From Propionicicella superfundia DSM 22317 (lineage in GTDB: Bacteria; Actinomycetota; Actinomycetes; Propionibacteriales; Propionibacteriaceae): 64,000 nt of DNA. The number at the start of each line of letters is the position of its first letter. The first letter of the stretch is position 1. Location: positions 62,001 to 126,000 of the forward strand of contig NZ_AUIA01000017.1 of NCBI RefSeq assembly GCF_000423465.1, read 5' to 3'. The notes beneath the pieces are model-generated. The model was given only the letters and a program-made list of their open reading frames with translations. It was not told the DNA's origin and made no database searches. Shown here piece by piece: positions 43,389 through 53,351 of this stretch. A program made the translations under genes and the position numbers.

Positions 43389-43812
43389 GCTCCGCATCAC
43401 CCGGTCAGAAGCGGTTTCACCGCTCTTCCCAGTCGGGGGTGCGAGTCGGGCCGGCGCGTCAGCCCCGCACGTGGTGTCGAGGTCTTGCGAGGATGGAGGT
43501 TCTCACACTCGCCATCTGGAAGCCCTCGACGTGCTTGACGCTACCGCCGGTCGGCTTGGGCCGGCCTGGCGTGACAGCCTTCGCTCGACTCGATGGGCTC
43601 GCCTGATCGGTCAGCGACTCGAGCCCGGACGCTTCTCGAACTGCGCACGATCAACTGGGGCCGGGATTCCACTCCCCTCGGCGTCGGCACGCTCCCGCGC
43701 AATTTCGACGACCCCTACCTGCGCTACTTCGACTTCGACGAACGTGCTTCTCCATCAGCGCGGCGCACTCGACCGTGTTCCGTTGTCGTGCGCATCCGGT
43801 GAACGCGGGGTG
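43389..43812. other. intergenic region between BREX and the repeat protein gene
   Basis: No convincing gene. An open frame at 43593-43802 (plus) contains LELRTINWGRDSTPLGVGTL and DDPYLRYFDFDE, which has a protein-like composition. It lacks a ribosome site or recognisable family and could be a gene remnant. Confidence 0.4.
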
Positions 43813-46800
43813 CTACCGCCGCCTCCTCGGCGCAGTTCCGGTAAGCAGCACGGTTCCGACCGCCATGACGACGACGCCACCGATGAGCCACCACAGTGAG
43901 CCTGCGCCCGTCGCGGCGAGGTCCTCGTTCCCACCCTTGTCGCCGTCGGGTGGCGCGGTGCCTCCATCCTGGATGCGATTGGTCGCGACACACGTGACGT
44001 CGTCACCGACGCCGAGCACCAGCACGCCGTCATTGACCTGCGCATCGCCACAATTCCAGCCCTCGGCCACGTAGCCCTCGGTGGGACTGCCCGCCACAGG
44101 CTCCTCGGCCAGCACATACGTGCCGGGCTCCACCGCCGCGGCAGTCACGAGCGGGTCTCCGGTCACGCCCGAGACCGTGACGGGGCCCCTGGCGGTCAGG
44201 GTCCAGTCAGTGGGACTCGCCGATCCGCCCTGCACCTCTTTCACCAGTGTGAGTCGAGGTGGATCGAAGACGTTGATCACCGTGCAGTGCACATCGGCGC
44301 CGACCCCCACCTGGACGACCGACCCGTTCAGAGCCCCGCCGGTGCATGACCAGGTTCCCGCTGCGTACTGGTTGAGAGGGGCAGCGGTCGAGTTCGCCGT
44401 CTCGCTGAGAGAGTAGGCACCCGCCAGCACGGGCAGGTTCGTCACCGCGGACTGCCCGCTCGTGCCCTCGGCGGCGATCGCGCCACTGCTGTCGGTCGCG
44501 GACAGCGTCCAGTCCCCCGGAGCCGCGGTGCCGCCTTCCACCTGCTTGACCAGGGTCAGGGTCCCCCCGGACCAGGTGTTGGTGATCGTGCACGTCACGT
44601 CCAGATCGTCGTCACTCAGAGTGACCGTCGCGGTGCCGTTCGGGCCGGGCACCGCAGGCGACGCGCTGTCGCATGACCAGCCCGAGCTGACGTACCCGTC
44701 CGATGACGCCGACGCGGCGGTGGGCCGTTCCGAGAGCGTGTAGGTGCCGGCACCGACCGCGACACCGGTGATCTCGCTGTCTCCTGTGCGGCCCCAGCCG
44801 GCGTCGCCGCCGTCTTCGACGAACTGCAGCGTCCAGTCGACGGTGTCGGGCAAAGGTCCGCCGTCCACGACCTTGCGGAGCGTGAGATGCGGCGGGTCGT
44901 AGAGGTTCGACAAGGTGCAGGTGACGACCGCTCCCGGTTCCAGGTCGAGGACCCCGAGGCCGGGCTGGCCCGGGGTGAACGTGAAGCCCGACCCCGTGCA
45001 CCGCCACTCACCGGGGCGGTACTCCGGGTCGACCGTGGTGTTGACGGTCTCCGACAGCGCGTATTCTCCGGACAGCACGTAGTCGCTGCCGGTGCCGTCG
45101 ACATCGAGCCGGTCGTCTCCGCCGATGGCGCTCAGTCTCCAGTCGACCGGGCGGCCTGGGATATCGGGCTCCTCCTGGCCGTCGTCGACGACCTTGGTCA
45201 AGGTGAGCTGGGCGCCCGTCCACTCATTGGTGATCGTGCAGGTCACGTTGGCGTCCCCCACGGTCAGCGTGAGGGTCGCCGTGCCGGTGCCCTCCACCTG
45301 GACGGGAGCCTCCTGCGCTCCGACGCAGGTCCAGAGTCCTGCCCGGTAGCCTTCGACGGGCTGCTCGGTCAGTGTGACGGTGCCGGAGCCGACGGCGACG
45401 TCGGTGACCTCCGGTTCGCCGGTGACGCCGGTGCCCTGGCCAGGGTGGCCCAGATCGGGGTTGTCCCACGACAGCGGCCAGTCGTCGGGTGAGGATGCGG
45501 GCCCGCCGCCCGTGACCTGTTTGACCAGGGTCAGGTGCGGAGGCAGGAACTGGTTGGTGATGGTGCAGGTCACGTCGGCGCCCGACGCCACCGTGACGGT
45601 ACCGCCAACGAGCGATCCGCCCTCACACGACCACGCCGACGCCTGGTACTCGCCGGCTCGATCCGGCCCGTCGCCCGCGGTGGCCTGCTCGGTCAAGGTG
45701 TAGTCGCCGGCGGGAACGAACTGGTCGATGACTTCACTGCTGCCGCCCACGCCGGTCACCGTGGTGAGGCCGGTGGCGGTCAGCGTCCAGTTGGCGGGGG
45801 TGTTCCCCGGGCCGTTGCTGCCGTCGGCGACCTGCTTGACCAGGGTGAGACTGCCGCCGGTCCAGGTGTTCGTGATCTCGCAGGTGACGTCGAGGTCGCT
45901 GTCGGCGTCGAGCACAAGGGTTGCCGTGCTGTCGCCGGAGGCCGTGAGATCACCGCCGTCGCAGGACCAGCCGGTGGTGGTGTAGCCGGCCGTGGTCGCG
46001 GTGGAGTCGGTGGGCACCTCGGAGAGCGCGAAGCTTCCACCGCCGACGGAGCGCCCGACCAGGGAGGGATCATCCGCGGGAGCGGACACGACGATCGGGT
46101 CGTCCCCACCGTTCGCGGTCAGCGTCCAGTCGGCCAGCGCGTCGAGCGGGCCTCCGGTCACGTGCTTCACCAGGGTCAGGTGCGGCGGACGCAGCAGGTT
46201 CCGCAAGGTGCAGGTGATGTCGGCGTTCGCGCCCGCGTCGATCGTCAGCTCCGCCCTCCCGGGGTCGCCGGGAGTGAACGTGGTGCCGGTCGCGGTCGTG
46301 CACTCCCAGTTGCCCGGTCGGTAGTCGGCGTCGGCCGAGCCGGTCAGTTCCTCCGAAAGGGTGTAGTCGCCCGGCAGGACGAAGTCGGTTCCGCCTCCGA
46401 GTCCTTGCAGGACGTCGTCGTCGCTCTGGGCGGTCAGTGTCCAGTCGGTGGCCTCGCCGCTGGGGTTCGAGGTTTCGCCGCCGTCGTCGACCTGTTTGAC
46501 CAGGGTGAGTCTGCTTCCGGTCCACGTGTTGGTGATGGTGCAGACGACGTCGAGGTCGTCGGAGGTCAGCGTGAGCTCGGCGGTGCCGCCACCACCGTCC
46601 ACCACGACACCGCCCGTGCAGCTCCACGCGCCGGTGGCGTAGCCCTCGGCTGCCGCGGTGTCACTGGGTGTCTCGCTCAACTGGTACGTGCCCGAGCCGA
46701 CGGCGATCGCGGTGATCGGGTCGTCGCCGGTGACGCCGGATCCGGAGGAGCCCCCGGTGAACGCCAGGGTCCAGTCATCGGTGTCGGACAGCGGGCCACC

Positions 46801-49800
46801 GCCGGAGACCACCTTGCGCAGGGTGAGGTGCGGGGGCTGGAAGAGGTTCACCAAGGTGCAGGTGACGTCGGCGTCGACCCCCGCGGCGATGGTGAGCACG
46901 CCCTCGCCCGGATCGCCGGGCACAAGAGTGCCGCCGGTGCCGGTGCAGACCCATGCGCCCGGGTGGTAGTCGTCGTCGACCGGACCGGCGGTGAGCGCCT
47001 CGGACAGGTCGTAGTCGCCGGCCGGCACGGGCTGCGAGACGATCGCGGAACTACCGCCGGAGCCGGTCACGGACACCGGACCGGCGGCGGTCAGCGTCCA
47101 CGCCCCGGGGGTGGCCCCTCCGGGCGGAGAGACCTGGCCGTCGTCCACCACCTTGACCAAGGTGAGCGTGCCGCCCGTCCAGGTGTTCGTGATCGTGCAG
47201 GTGACGTCATCGCCTGGCGCGAGGGTGAGCCGGCTCCCGGTCAGCGCGCCTGCGTCACACGACCAGGCGCCGGCGGTGTAGCCGGCCGCGAGCGGGTCGG
47301 TGGAATCCACCGCAGCCTCGCTGAGGTCGTACGCGCCGGCATCCACCTCGACGCCCGTCACGGTCGCGTCCCCGGTGACGCCCGTATGAGGCGCGCCGGG
47401 ACCGTCGGCGGTGAGCTGCCAGTCGGCGGCGGTCGCCGGCCCGCCGACGACGTCCTTCACGAGCGTGAGGGTGGGACGCTGGACGGTGTTGACGGCGGTA
47501 CAGATCATGTCGTCGCCGACATCCAGCACCGCAACCCCGGTGGCCGCGTTCCAGCTCTCCCCGCCGGTGCATTCCCACTCGGCTGTGTAGCCGGCGGGGC
47601 CGTCCTCGCTGAACACATAGTCACCGGGCGGCAGCACGACCTGCGTGACAGACGAACTGCCGCTGGGGCCGGAGATCGCCGCATTCCCGGGGCCACGCGC
47701 CTTCAGCGTGAAGTCGGCGACGCTCGCGGTGCCGCCGCCGGTGTTGTCGATCTCCTTGACGAGCGTGAGCGTCGGCGGGACGGAGCGGTTCGTCACGGTG
47801 CAGACCACGTCCGATGACGGCGGGATCGTGACCAGGTCGTCATTCGGGTCCGCGTCGGAGTCGCCGTCTCCGAGGCATTGGTAGGACTGGAACTGGTAAC
47901 CGCCCGGGCCGTCGGTCTCGGTGAGCCGGTAGGTGCCTGGCGTGATCGACGCTCGGTCGATGCCGTTCGCACCGTTGCCGCTGAGCACGGTGGTCGCACC
48001 GTCCTGCGACTCGACGGCGAGGTCCCACTCACTGGGGGCGTGACTGCCGAAGGGGGTGTTGATGACCTGTTTGCGGAAGGTGATCGTCGAACCCTGCCAG
48101 ACGTTCCGGACCGTGCAGGTGACCTGCGCGCCCGCGGCGAGGTCGACGACGTTCTGCGCGGCGCCGGTGAGGGGCAGCTCTCCCGCCGCCGAGTCCACGC
48201 AGGTCCAGCCCTCGGACTGGTATCCGGAGACGTCGGCACCGCCGAAGGGGCCCTCGGTGAGGGTGTAGGCACCCGGACTCACGATCACGTAGGTCACCGT
48301 GTTCAAGCCCGAACGGCCCGAGATTGCCCGCGGCGGGCTTCCTCCCTGGGCACGCAGCCCCCAGTCCAACTCATCGAGCGTGCCGCCGCCGGCGTTGTCG
48401 ACCTCCTTGACCAGGGTCAACTGCGTGACGTTGCGGTTGCGAACGTTCACGATCGCGCAGGTGATCTCGGCACCTGCCGTGACCTCGACGCTGGACACGT
48501 GGGTGCTGCCGCCGTCGCACGAGAAGCCATCGGTGGTGTAGCCCTCGATCGGCCCGTCCTCGGACAGGTCGTAGTCGCCCGACGGAACCGGCACCCGGGT
48601 GACGGCGGTCGAGCCGGTCGTGCCCTCGACGGTGGTTCCTGCCGCAGCGCCGGTGCCGGTTGCGGTCAAGGTCCAGGCGGACGCAGGCTGAGCGCTGTCC
48701 ACCACTTGCTTGGTGAGAGTGAGCCAGCCGCCGGTGAACTCGTTGACGATCGTGCAGGTGACGTCGGCGCCCTCTTGGAGGGTGAGCGCGTCACCGGTGA
48801 GGGTGAACGTCGCGCCGGCCGGGTCGGTGCAGGCCCAGGAACCGGCCGTGTATCCGGCCGGGCCGGTCTCGGACAGGGTATAGCCGACGCCGACCTCCGC
48901 CTCGACGTGGGAGACCTGCGGCGACCCTGTCGTTCCGGTGATCACATCGCCACCGCTGCCCGGCGTGGCAGTCAGCGTGAAGTCCTCGGGCGCGTGGGCT
49001 TCTCCATCCGGTGACTCGATCTGCTTGACCAATGTGAGTTGAGCGCCGCTCGCCTCGGCCGTGTTCACGATGGTGCAGGTGACCGCTCTGTCGAGCACGA
49101 TCGTGATCTGGTTGTTGCCGTTTACCGCGACCTCCCCGGTATTGCCGAGATGGTCGACATACGTACACTGCCACGGCCCTGCCGTGTAGCCGCCGCCGGA
49201 CGGACCGCCGGACTCCTGGAGCCGGTAGGTGCCGATGCGCACCGACTGGTTCGTGACCGGCGGTGTGTTTGCGGTACCCCCGACGCCGGTCGGGCCGTCC
49301 AGTGCCTGCAGCGTCCACATGGATGCGGGAGCCGAACCGCCGTCGACCACCTTGCGCAGTGTGAGCGTCGACTGAACGGCCTCGTTGGTGATGGTGCAGG
49401 TGAGGCTCTGGCCTTCTGCGAGGGTGATGACCGGGGTCGGGTCGGTGTAGACCGTGCCACCGCAGTTCCAGTCCCGGAACCGGTAGCCCGCGGGGGTGTT
49501 GGCGGTGGCCAGCTCGGAGATCCGATACTGGCCGGAGGGGATGACCCTGGTCTGGAAACCGTTGAGGCCGTTGGCACGGATGGTCTCGGCCGTGTCGGTA
49601 TTGACCGCCTGGACGTCCCACTTGCCGCGATCGCCCTCGCTGGCACCGGTCGCGAGGTTCTCGATCGCCTTGTACAGCGACAGGGTTCCGTTCCCGGCAG
49701 CAGCCGCCGGCTCGACGACCGTGCCCAGGGTCAAGCCCGCTGATACAAGGGCGCCGACGCACACCAGCGCCACCCAGCGACGCGTACTTCGAAGGTTCAT
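43813..49800 (-). CDS. giant secreted wall-anchored repeat protein (prealbumin/SpaA-like domains)
   Basis: A 1,995-residue surface protein. ATG 49800 has GGAGG 6 bases upstream. A signal peptide follows (RRWVALVCVGALVSAGLTLG, cleavage near AAAAG). Next come 18 repeats of about 90-110 residues, each opening with LTLVK-V-G and closing with a C-T-I-T-N strand. Most carry G-Y-x-W-x-C before it, so there are usually two cysteines per repeat, possibly a disulfide. The end is a sorting signal: LAATGAGSLWWLIGG, a hydrophobic helix and RRRR. LAATG fits the LAXTG signal used by class E sortases of high-GC actinobacteria, though no sortase is in the window. Adhesion or a spacer stalk is likely. Confidence 0.85.
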   Translation of the reverse strand: MNLRSTRRWVALVCVGALVSAGLTLGTVVEPAAAAGNGTLSLYKAIENLATGASEGDRGKWDVQAVNTDTAETIRANGLNGFQTRVIPSGQYRISELATANTPAGYRFRDWNCGGTVYTDPTPVITLAEGQSLTCTITNEAVQSTLTLRKVVDGGSAPASMWTLQALDGPTGVGGTANTPPVTNQSVRIGTYRLQESGGPSGGGYTAGPWQCTYVDHLGNTGEVAVNGNNQITIVLDRAVTCTIVNTAEASGAQLTLVKQIESPDGEAHAPEDFTLTATPGSGGDVITGTTGSPQVSHVEAEVGVGYTLSETGPAGYTAGSWACTDPAGATFTLTGDALTLQEGADVTCTIVNEFTGGWLTLTKQVVDSAQPASAWTLTATGTGAAAGTTVEGTTGSTAVTRVPVPSGDYDLSEDGPIEGYTTDGFSCDGGSTHVSSVEVTAGAEITCAIVNVRNRNVTQLTLVKEVDNAGGGTLDELDWGLRAQGGSPPRAISGRSGLNTVTYVIVSPGAYTLTEGPFGGADVSGYQSEGWTCVDSAAGELPLTGAAQNVVDLAAGAQVTCTVRNVWQGSTITFRKQVINTPFGSHAPSEWDLAVESQDGATTVLSGNGANGIDRASITPGTYRLTETDGPGGYQFQSYQCLGDGDSDADPNDDLVTIPPSSDVVCTVTNRSVPPTLTLVKEIDNTGGGTASVADFTLKARGPGNAAISGPSGSSSVTQVVLPPGDYVFSEDGPAGYTAEWECTGGESWNAATGVAVLDVGDDMICTAVNTVQRPTLTLVKDVVGGPATAADWQLTADGPGAPHTGVTGDATVTGVEVDAGAYDLSEAAVDSTDPLAAGYTAGAWSCDAGALTGSRLTLAPGDDVTCTITNTWTGGTLTLVKVVDDGQVSPPGGATPGAWTLTAAGPVSVTGSGGSSAIVSQPVPAGDYDLSEALTAGPVDDDYHPGAWVCTGTGGTLVPGDPGEGVLTIAAGVDADVTCTLVNLFQPPHLTLRKVVSGGGPLSDTDDWTLAFTGGSSGSGVTGDDPITAIAVGSGTYQLSETPSDTAAAEGYATGAWSCTGGVVVDGGGGTAELTLTSDDLDVVCTITNTWTGSRLTLVKQVDDGGETSNPSGEATDWTLTAQSDDDVLQGLGGGTDFVLPGDYTLSEELTGSADADYRPGNWECTTATGTTFTPGDPGRAELTIDAGANADITCTLRNLLRPPHLTLVKHVTGGPLDALADWTLTANGGDDPIVVSAPADDPSLVGRSVGGGSFALSEVPTDSTATTAGYTTTGWSCDGGDLTASGDSTATLVLDADSDLDVTCEITNTWTGGSLTLVKQVADGSNGPGNTPANWTLTATGLTTVTGVGGSSEVIDQFVPAGDYTLTEQATAGDGPDRAGEYQASAWSCEGGSLVGGTVTVASGADVTCTITNQFLPPHLTLVKQVTGGGPASSPDDWPLSWDNPDLGHPGQGTGVTGEPEVTDVAVGSGTVTLTEQPVEGYRAGLWTCVGAQEAPVQVEGTGTATLTLTVGDANVTCTITNEWTGAQLTLTKVVDDGQEEPDIPGRPVDWRLSAIGGDDRLDVDGTGSDYVLSGEYALSETVNTTVDPEYRPGEWRCTGSGFTFTPGQPGLGVLDLEPGAVVTCTLSNLYDPPHLTLRKVVDGGPLPDTVDWTLQFVEDGGDAGWGRTGDSEITGVAVGAGTYTLSERPTAASASSDGYVSSGWSCDSASPAVPGPNGTATVTLSDDDLDVTCTITNTWSGGTLTLVKQVEGGTAAPGDWTLSATDSSGAIAAEGTSGQSAVTNLPVLAGAYSLSETANSTAAPLNQYAAGTWSCTGGALNGSVVQVGVGADVHCTVINVFDPPRLTLVKEVQGGSASPTDWTLTARGPVTVSGVTGDPLVTAAAVEPGTYVLAEEPVAGSPTEGYVAEGWNCGDAQVNDGVLVLGVGDDVTCVATNRIQDGGTAPPDGDKGGNEDLAATGAGSLWWLIGGVVVMAVGTVLLTGTAPRRRR

Positions 49801-50403
49801 GCCGCCTCCGCTCACCAGCCCCGAGCAGAGACCTCCCGCGGCAGGGTTACTTTGCGCCGGAGCTTACCTCAGATATCGGCGTCTGGCTCGGGCAAGATCT
49901 GGCCCAGGAAAGAGCCGGTCACGACGGCGGAAATCTCATCGCTTTGGCTTGTCGATGGCCGGTTGACGGGCGGAGCGCTCCTCGGACCCAGGCACCGTCG
50001 AAAGGTGCCGACAGCACCGCCGTGTTCAGGTCTGCCCCGCCTCCCGCGCGGGTGCACCACAGCGGCGCGCCTGCACTGGAGAGGTCGGGTCGAGCAGACA
50101 TGTCCGGGAACTCCGCCAGCAACGACCGCATACTCGGCTCGAACACCGGTCGCGAGGGGCCAGCACGTGGCCTGTAGACGTCCCGCTCTACGCGGTGGGG
50201 TTGTCGAGCGACGGGCGCACCAGGGGCTGCCGTGTGAGCTGCATCGACGGCGAGGCGACCCAGCACGTTTCGACGCTGTGGCGTCACTACCCCAGGCGCG
50301 GGCGATCGCCGTGACGATCCCGCCCAGGTGTGTGATAGCGGACGGTGCTCGGCAAGCAGGACGAGCGTGCCGAGGGCGGTATCCAATAGCGGTCGGGGCG
50401 GGG
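49801..50403. other. 600-bp region without a recognisable gene
   Basis: Open frames here have no start signal or family resemblance and are high-GC by-products. The upstream region of the repeat-protein gene (promoter not clearly identified) is at its left end. Confidence 0.4.
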
Positions 50404-51453
50404 TCAGCGTCCGAGTGTCGGGGGTTCCCGGCGTGGGGGCTGTGGGCGGTTCTCCGGTAGCGGCGCTGGTGTGGAGCGGCGTGGCATGACCTCGGGCGGG
50501 AGCACCCGGCGTAGGTGGGTGTGGCGTTTGCGGTGCTCGGCGCGCAGCTCGCCCACCGGCGCGCCGGGGGTGAGCATCAGGGATCGGATCATCGTGTCCG
50601 CGTCGGCTTGCAGGCGCAGGTAGGCGGGCGCGGTCTCGGAGCCAAGGTAGCCGGGCCGGGCGGCGGCCAGAGCGAACACGCCCTGGTAGTCGCGCAGCCA
50701 CGCGAACGCTTCCGAGTCGGCGAGCCTGCGGTGCTGTTCGGCGCGCAGCACCGACGCTGCTTTCGCCGGGTGCTCCCACTGCCCGGTGGCGGTGCGGGTG
50801 TTGTCGTAGAGGCGTCGTTCACGGGAGAACACCTGCAGCCGGGCGACGTGCGGGAGCGCTTCGAGCGCGGCGACCACCCCGGGCGAGTGCTTCAGTGCGG
50901 ACTCGTGCGCACTCGGTGGCGTCCACCGTCCCACGGCGGGCAGACCACCGGCAAGGGAGCGCATCTCCGCCGACAGGCGTGACACGACCGCCGGGGTGGC
51001 GACCGCGACGACTTCGACCCGATACCCGGCATCGGCGAACCGGGTCGCGGTGCCGGTGACCATCGCCGCATCGCGGAACGTGCCCTCCAGAAGCAGCGAG
51101 AACCTGCGCTCATGAGCGTGCTCGACGGCGAGGCGGACGAGACCGCCCGAGACCGGGGCGGTCTCGTTCGGCATCAGGAACGGCGCTTCACGGGCGAGCC
51201 GGTCATAGTCGGGGTGGTACCGGCGCAGGTCATCCCCGGTGACCTCGACCAGATCATCATCGGGGTGCTCGGCCAGGATCGTCCGTTGCGCCTGCGTCTT
51301 GCCCGCCGCGGGCTGACCACCCAAGAGCACCAGCACCGGGCGCTCACGATCCGGCCGGTGCCCCGCGAACAGCAGGTCGCGGGCCTCGTCAGTGAAGACG
51401 TGAGCGAGCCACGCCTCGCTGCCGAGCTGTGGCTCGTCGTCCAGGTCACTCAC
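50404..51453 (-). CDS. zeta-toxin-family kinase
   Basis: A 349-residue P-loop protein. The Walker A GGQPAAGKTQAQRT (residues 45-58) and the following DDLVEVTGDDLRRYHPDYDR match zeta/PezT toxins, which phosphorylate UDP-sugar precursors of the wall. LVRLAVEHAHERRFSLLLEG (strand and helix with the catalytic-region acidic residue) and FRDAAMVTGTATRFADAGYR are also typical. The C-terminal 40 residues are proline- and arginine-rich. GTG 51453 follows GGGGG. A 98-residue gene 16 bp upstream takes the position of an antitoxin but is not epsilon-like. Confidence 0.78.
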   Translation of the reverse strand: MSDLDDEPQLGSEAWLAHVFTDEARDLLFAGHRPDRERPVLVLLGGQPAAGKTQAQRTILAEHPDDDLVEVTGDDLRRYHPDYDRLAREAPFLMPNETAPVSGGLVRLAVEHAHERRFSLLLEGTFRDAAMVTGTATRFADAGYRVEVVAVATPAVVSRLSAEMRSLAGGLPAVGRWTPPSAHESALKHSPGVVAALEALPHVARLQVFSRERRLYDNTRTATGQWEHPAKAASVLRAEQHRRLADSEAFAWLRDYQGVFALAAARPGYLGSETAPAYLRLQADADTMIRSLMLTPGAPVGELRAEHRKRHTHLRRVLPPEVMPRRSTPAPLPENRPQPPRREPPTLGR

Positions 51454-51469
51454 CCCCGAGCCGCTTGCC

Positions 51470-51766
51470 CTACTGCCCGTCGCGCAGGGCGCTGGCCTCG
51501 TCCTCCCAGGCCTCGTTCTGCGCGATCAGCCCGGCCCGGTCGTCGGGGTCAAGCGCCCGAACCTGCTGCATGACCAACCGCTCACGGGCCACCCAGTGCT
51601 CTCGGTCGGCATCGTCAGTCGCGGCACGCTGACGACCCAGCAGAATCGACGTCAGCAGCGAGGCGGTGTGGCGGGCGATGTCGTAGAGCATCACATCCGA
51701 GACATGTGTGAAGTCCGGCCTCGTCCGCGCCGCCGGAGCGCCAGCGGTCAGGATCGTGTTACTCAT
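51470..51766 (-). CDS. small protein upstream of the zeta-like kinase (candidate antitoxin)
   Basis: 98 residues with a good ribosome site GAGGAG before ATG 51766. It reads MSNTILTAGAPAARTRPDFT, then HVSDVMLYDIARHTASLLTS, and then acidic ADDADREHW-type sequence ending EAWEDEASALRDGQ. Helical and acidic, without a named family. Its place just before the zeta gene and the shared strand suggest an antitoxin or TA-associated protein. Confidence 0.6.
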   Translation of the reverse strand: MSNTILTAGAPAARTRPDFTHVSDVMLYDIARHTASLLTSILLGRQRAATDDADREHWVARERLVMQQVRALDPDDRAGLIAQNEAWEDEASALRDGQ

Positions 51767-51839
51767 GGCCTGCTCCTCTCGCTCTGAGCCTTCATGTTAC
51801 CCGGCCACCTCCGACACCGGCCGGGAAGCCAGCCGTGGC

Positions 51840-52320
51840 CGTCTCCAACGGCTATCCGGTGCGCCCACGCCGTCCGGGCGGGAGCACGCCTTTGCTGCGA
51901 ACGCGGGCGACCCAGCCTTGCGCGGTCGAGAGGGGTACGCGGCTGATTCCCGCCATTCGCGCGGTGGGGTTCGGTCGCCGTCGTCCACGAGGCGGGTGTG
52001 TTGGAGGGCGCCGACCTCGTAGAAGTCCGGGGTGCGCTTCGGGCCCCCCAGCGGCTTCATCACGTCCTCGGAGCGGAGGATACGCCCGGAGGGCATCGTC
52101 ATCGTGCCGCCCTCGAACCGGGTGGCCCCGGTGACGGCGAACTGGCTGCGGTTGATCGCCGCCTCGATCCGCGAGGTCGGGAGGTTGCGGAGCATGGGGC
52201 TTGCCACCGGGGCACTCGCCCACTCGAGCAGGTAGACGATCCCGGGTGGTTTGCGCCTCGCCCTTGGGTTCGATGTCGGACAGGTACTGGCGTTGCAGCC
52301 GCAACAGCACACGGGTGGAC
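51840..52320 (-). pseudogene. frameshifted remnant with HTH-like C-terminus
   Basis: Coding-like sequence jumps between two minus-strand frames. LLRLQRQYLSDIEPKGEAQT is in one frame. YLLEWASAPVASPMLRNLPT, then SRIEAAINRSQFAV and MKPLGGPKRTPDFYEVGALQ, are in another. AGISRVPLSTAQGWVARVRS with KGVLPPGRRGRTG then returns in the first. The last part is a helix-turn-helix-like end common in actinobacterial hypothetical proteins. At least two frameshifts are needed, so it is probably dead. Confidence 0.45.
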
Positions 52321-52480
52321 GACTGGACGTGCTGGATCAGGAGCCAGCCCCCGTCGCGGCCGTCGTTGTGACCACCGCGCCGGACGGCTCCCGGAAGAGC
52401 TCGCCAGACTGCGGCGCGACGGACTGATCATCGTCGACGAGGCGGGCTACACGACTGCGACGGTGAGTAGGATCAAACGC

Positions 52481-52996
52481 ATGGGACTACTCGACGATGC
52501 GCGCCGCAATGCAGAAGCGGAACACCGCGCGAGAACCGAGGCCATTGACGAGGAGTCGAACAGGCTCCAAGAGTTCTGTCGAGAGTTCCTGGCCGCAGTC
52601 ACGCAAGAGAAGATTCCTCCACGCCAACTACTTGAAACGGTAGGGCACGCAAAAGAGGGCCTCTTGCGTACGAAGTCCTGGGAAACGCTTGAGCCTGTGG
52701 GGCAAGGGTGGCTGGTTGAGATCCACAGATACGAGGACTCCAGCTTCGGCTTCGCCAAAGTGGTTACTACCGATGGCCGCGCCCTTTCAAGTACGTATCT
52801 CAAAGAGTTCGCGGCACAGCCCAAGGGGTCACCCCACAGGGCCGCTCTCCATGCGCTCGACGGCCGCCCCGGTGCAGGTGACCCGCTCGTTGGAAGATGG
52901 GATGCTTTACAGCCGCATAACCTCAAGTATCTCGTGCGAGCCTGCGGAGACTACCTCGCTGCGGCCGCAGAGAATCGTCCCATCAAGCTTTGGTAG
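52481..52996 (+). CDS. hypothetical protein, probably leaderless
   Basis: 171 residues beginning MGLLDDARRNAEAEHRARTE. A -10 TAGGAT (52468-52473) ends 7 bases before the ATG, the spacing of a leaderless transcript. The first 60 residues are charged and helical (coiled-coil-like). The rest, GQGWLVEIHRYEDSSFGFAK, then KYLVRACGDYLAAAAENRP, is a small alpha/beta domain of no known family. Codon use is less GC-biased than in the chromosomal genes to the left. It lies among gene remnants. Confidence 0.6.
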   Translation: MGLLDDARRNAEAEHRARTEAIDEESNRLQEFCREFLAAVTQEKIPPRQLLETVGHAKEGLLRTKSWETLEPVGQGWLVEIHRYEDSSFGFAKVVTTDGRALSSTYLKEFAAQPKGSPHRAALHALDGRPGAGDPLVGRWDALQPHNLKYLVRACGDYLAAAAENRPIKLW

Positions 52997-52999
52997 CTC

Positions 53000-53223
53000 C
53001 TGCAGCACGCCGCCTGAAACGGCGGTTTCGGCGGCGTCGATACCGTCCTCGCTGAGGCCGACGATGAGGTGACCGCCGTCACGCTGGTTAGAGCGCGCGA
53101 GGACACGCGTGCAACGTTCGCCAGGAAGGCTCGGTCAGTGCGATCGCCCGCACTCTTGAACTCGACTCCACGCTGCTCATACCCGACTTCGATGATCGCT
53201 GCGAGCTGTTCGTCGTCGAGCAT
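53000..53223 (-). pseudogene. AlbA_2 domain gene remnant
   Basis: From ATG 53223: MLDDEQLAAIIEVGYEQRGV, then EFKSAGDRTDRAFLANVAR. A two-base shift then gives SNQRDGGHLIVGLSEDGID in another frame. This is the start of a Schlafen/AlbA-2 domain (E-F-K then G-G-x-L-I-V-G). It runs out against the end of the plus-strand gene at 52996. It is a truncated, frameshifted relative of the family seen at 31041. Confidence 0.65.
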
Positions 53224-53351
53224 GTTCCTCCCTTCGCGCGACACTGTGCGCGGTCGCGGCGTACATGCTGCGCTGTCCTCCCAGGTATCGACGGCTACAG
53301 CCTCAACCCAGTGACTGAGGCACCTGAGGCCGAGTCCTGTCCTGGAGGGCC

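Noticed and set aside
43593-43802. A 69-codon plus-strand frame upstream of brxA
   Set aside because: Part of the peptide looks protein-like, but there is no start signal, family or partner; left as possible remnant only.
45535-47817. Plus-strand frame of 760 codons within the repeat protein gene
   Set aside because: Antisense of 18 clear protein repeats; its apparent repeats only mirror the real ones.
49852-50460. Plus-strand frame of 202 codons left of the zeta gene
   Set aside because: No ribosome site, no recognisable domain, and it runs into the antisense of the zeta gene.
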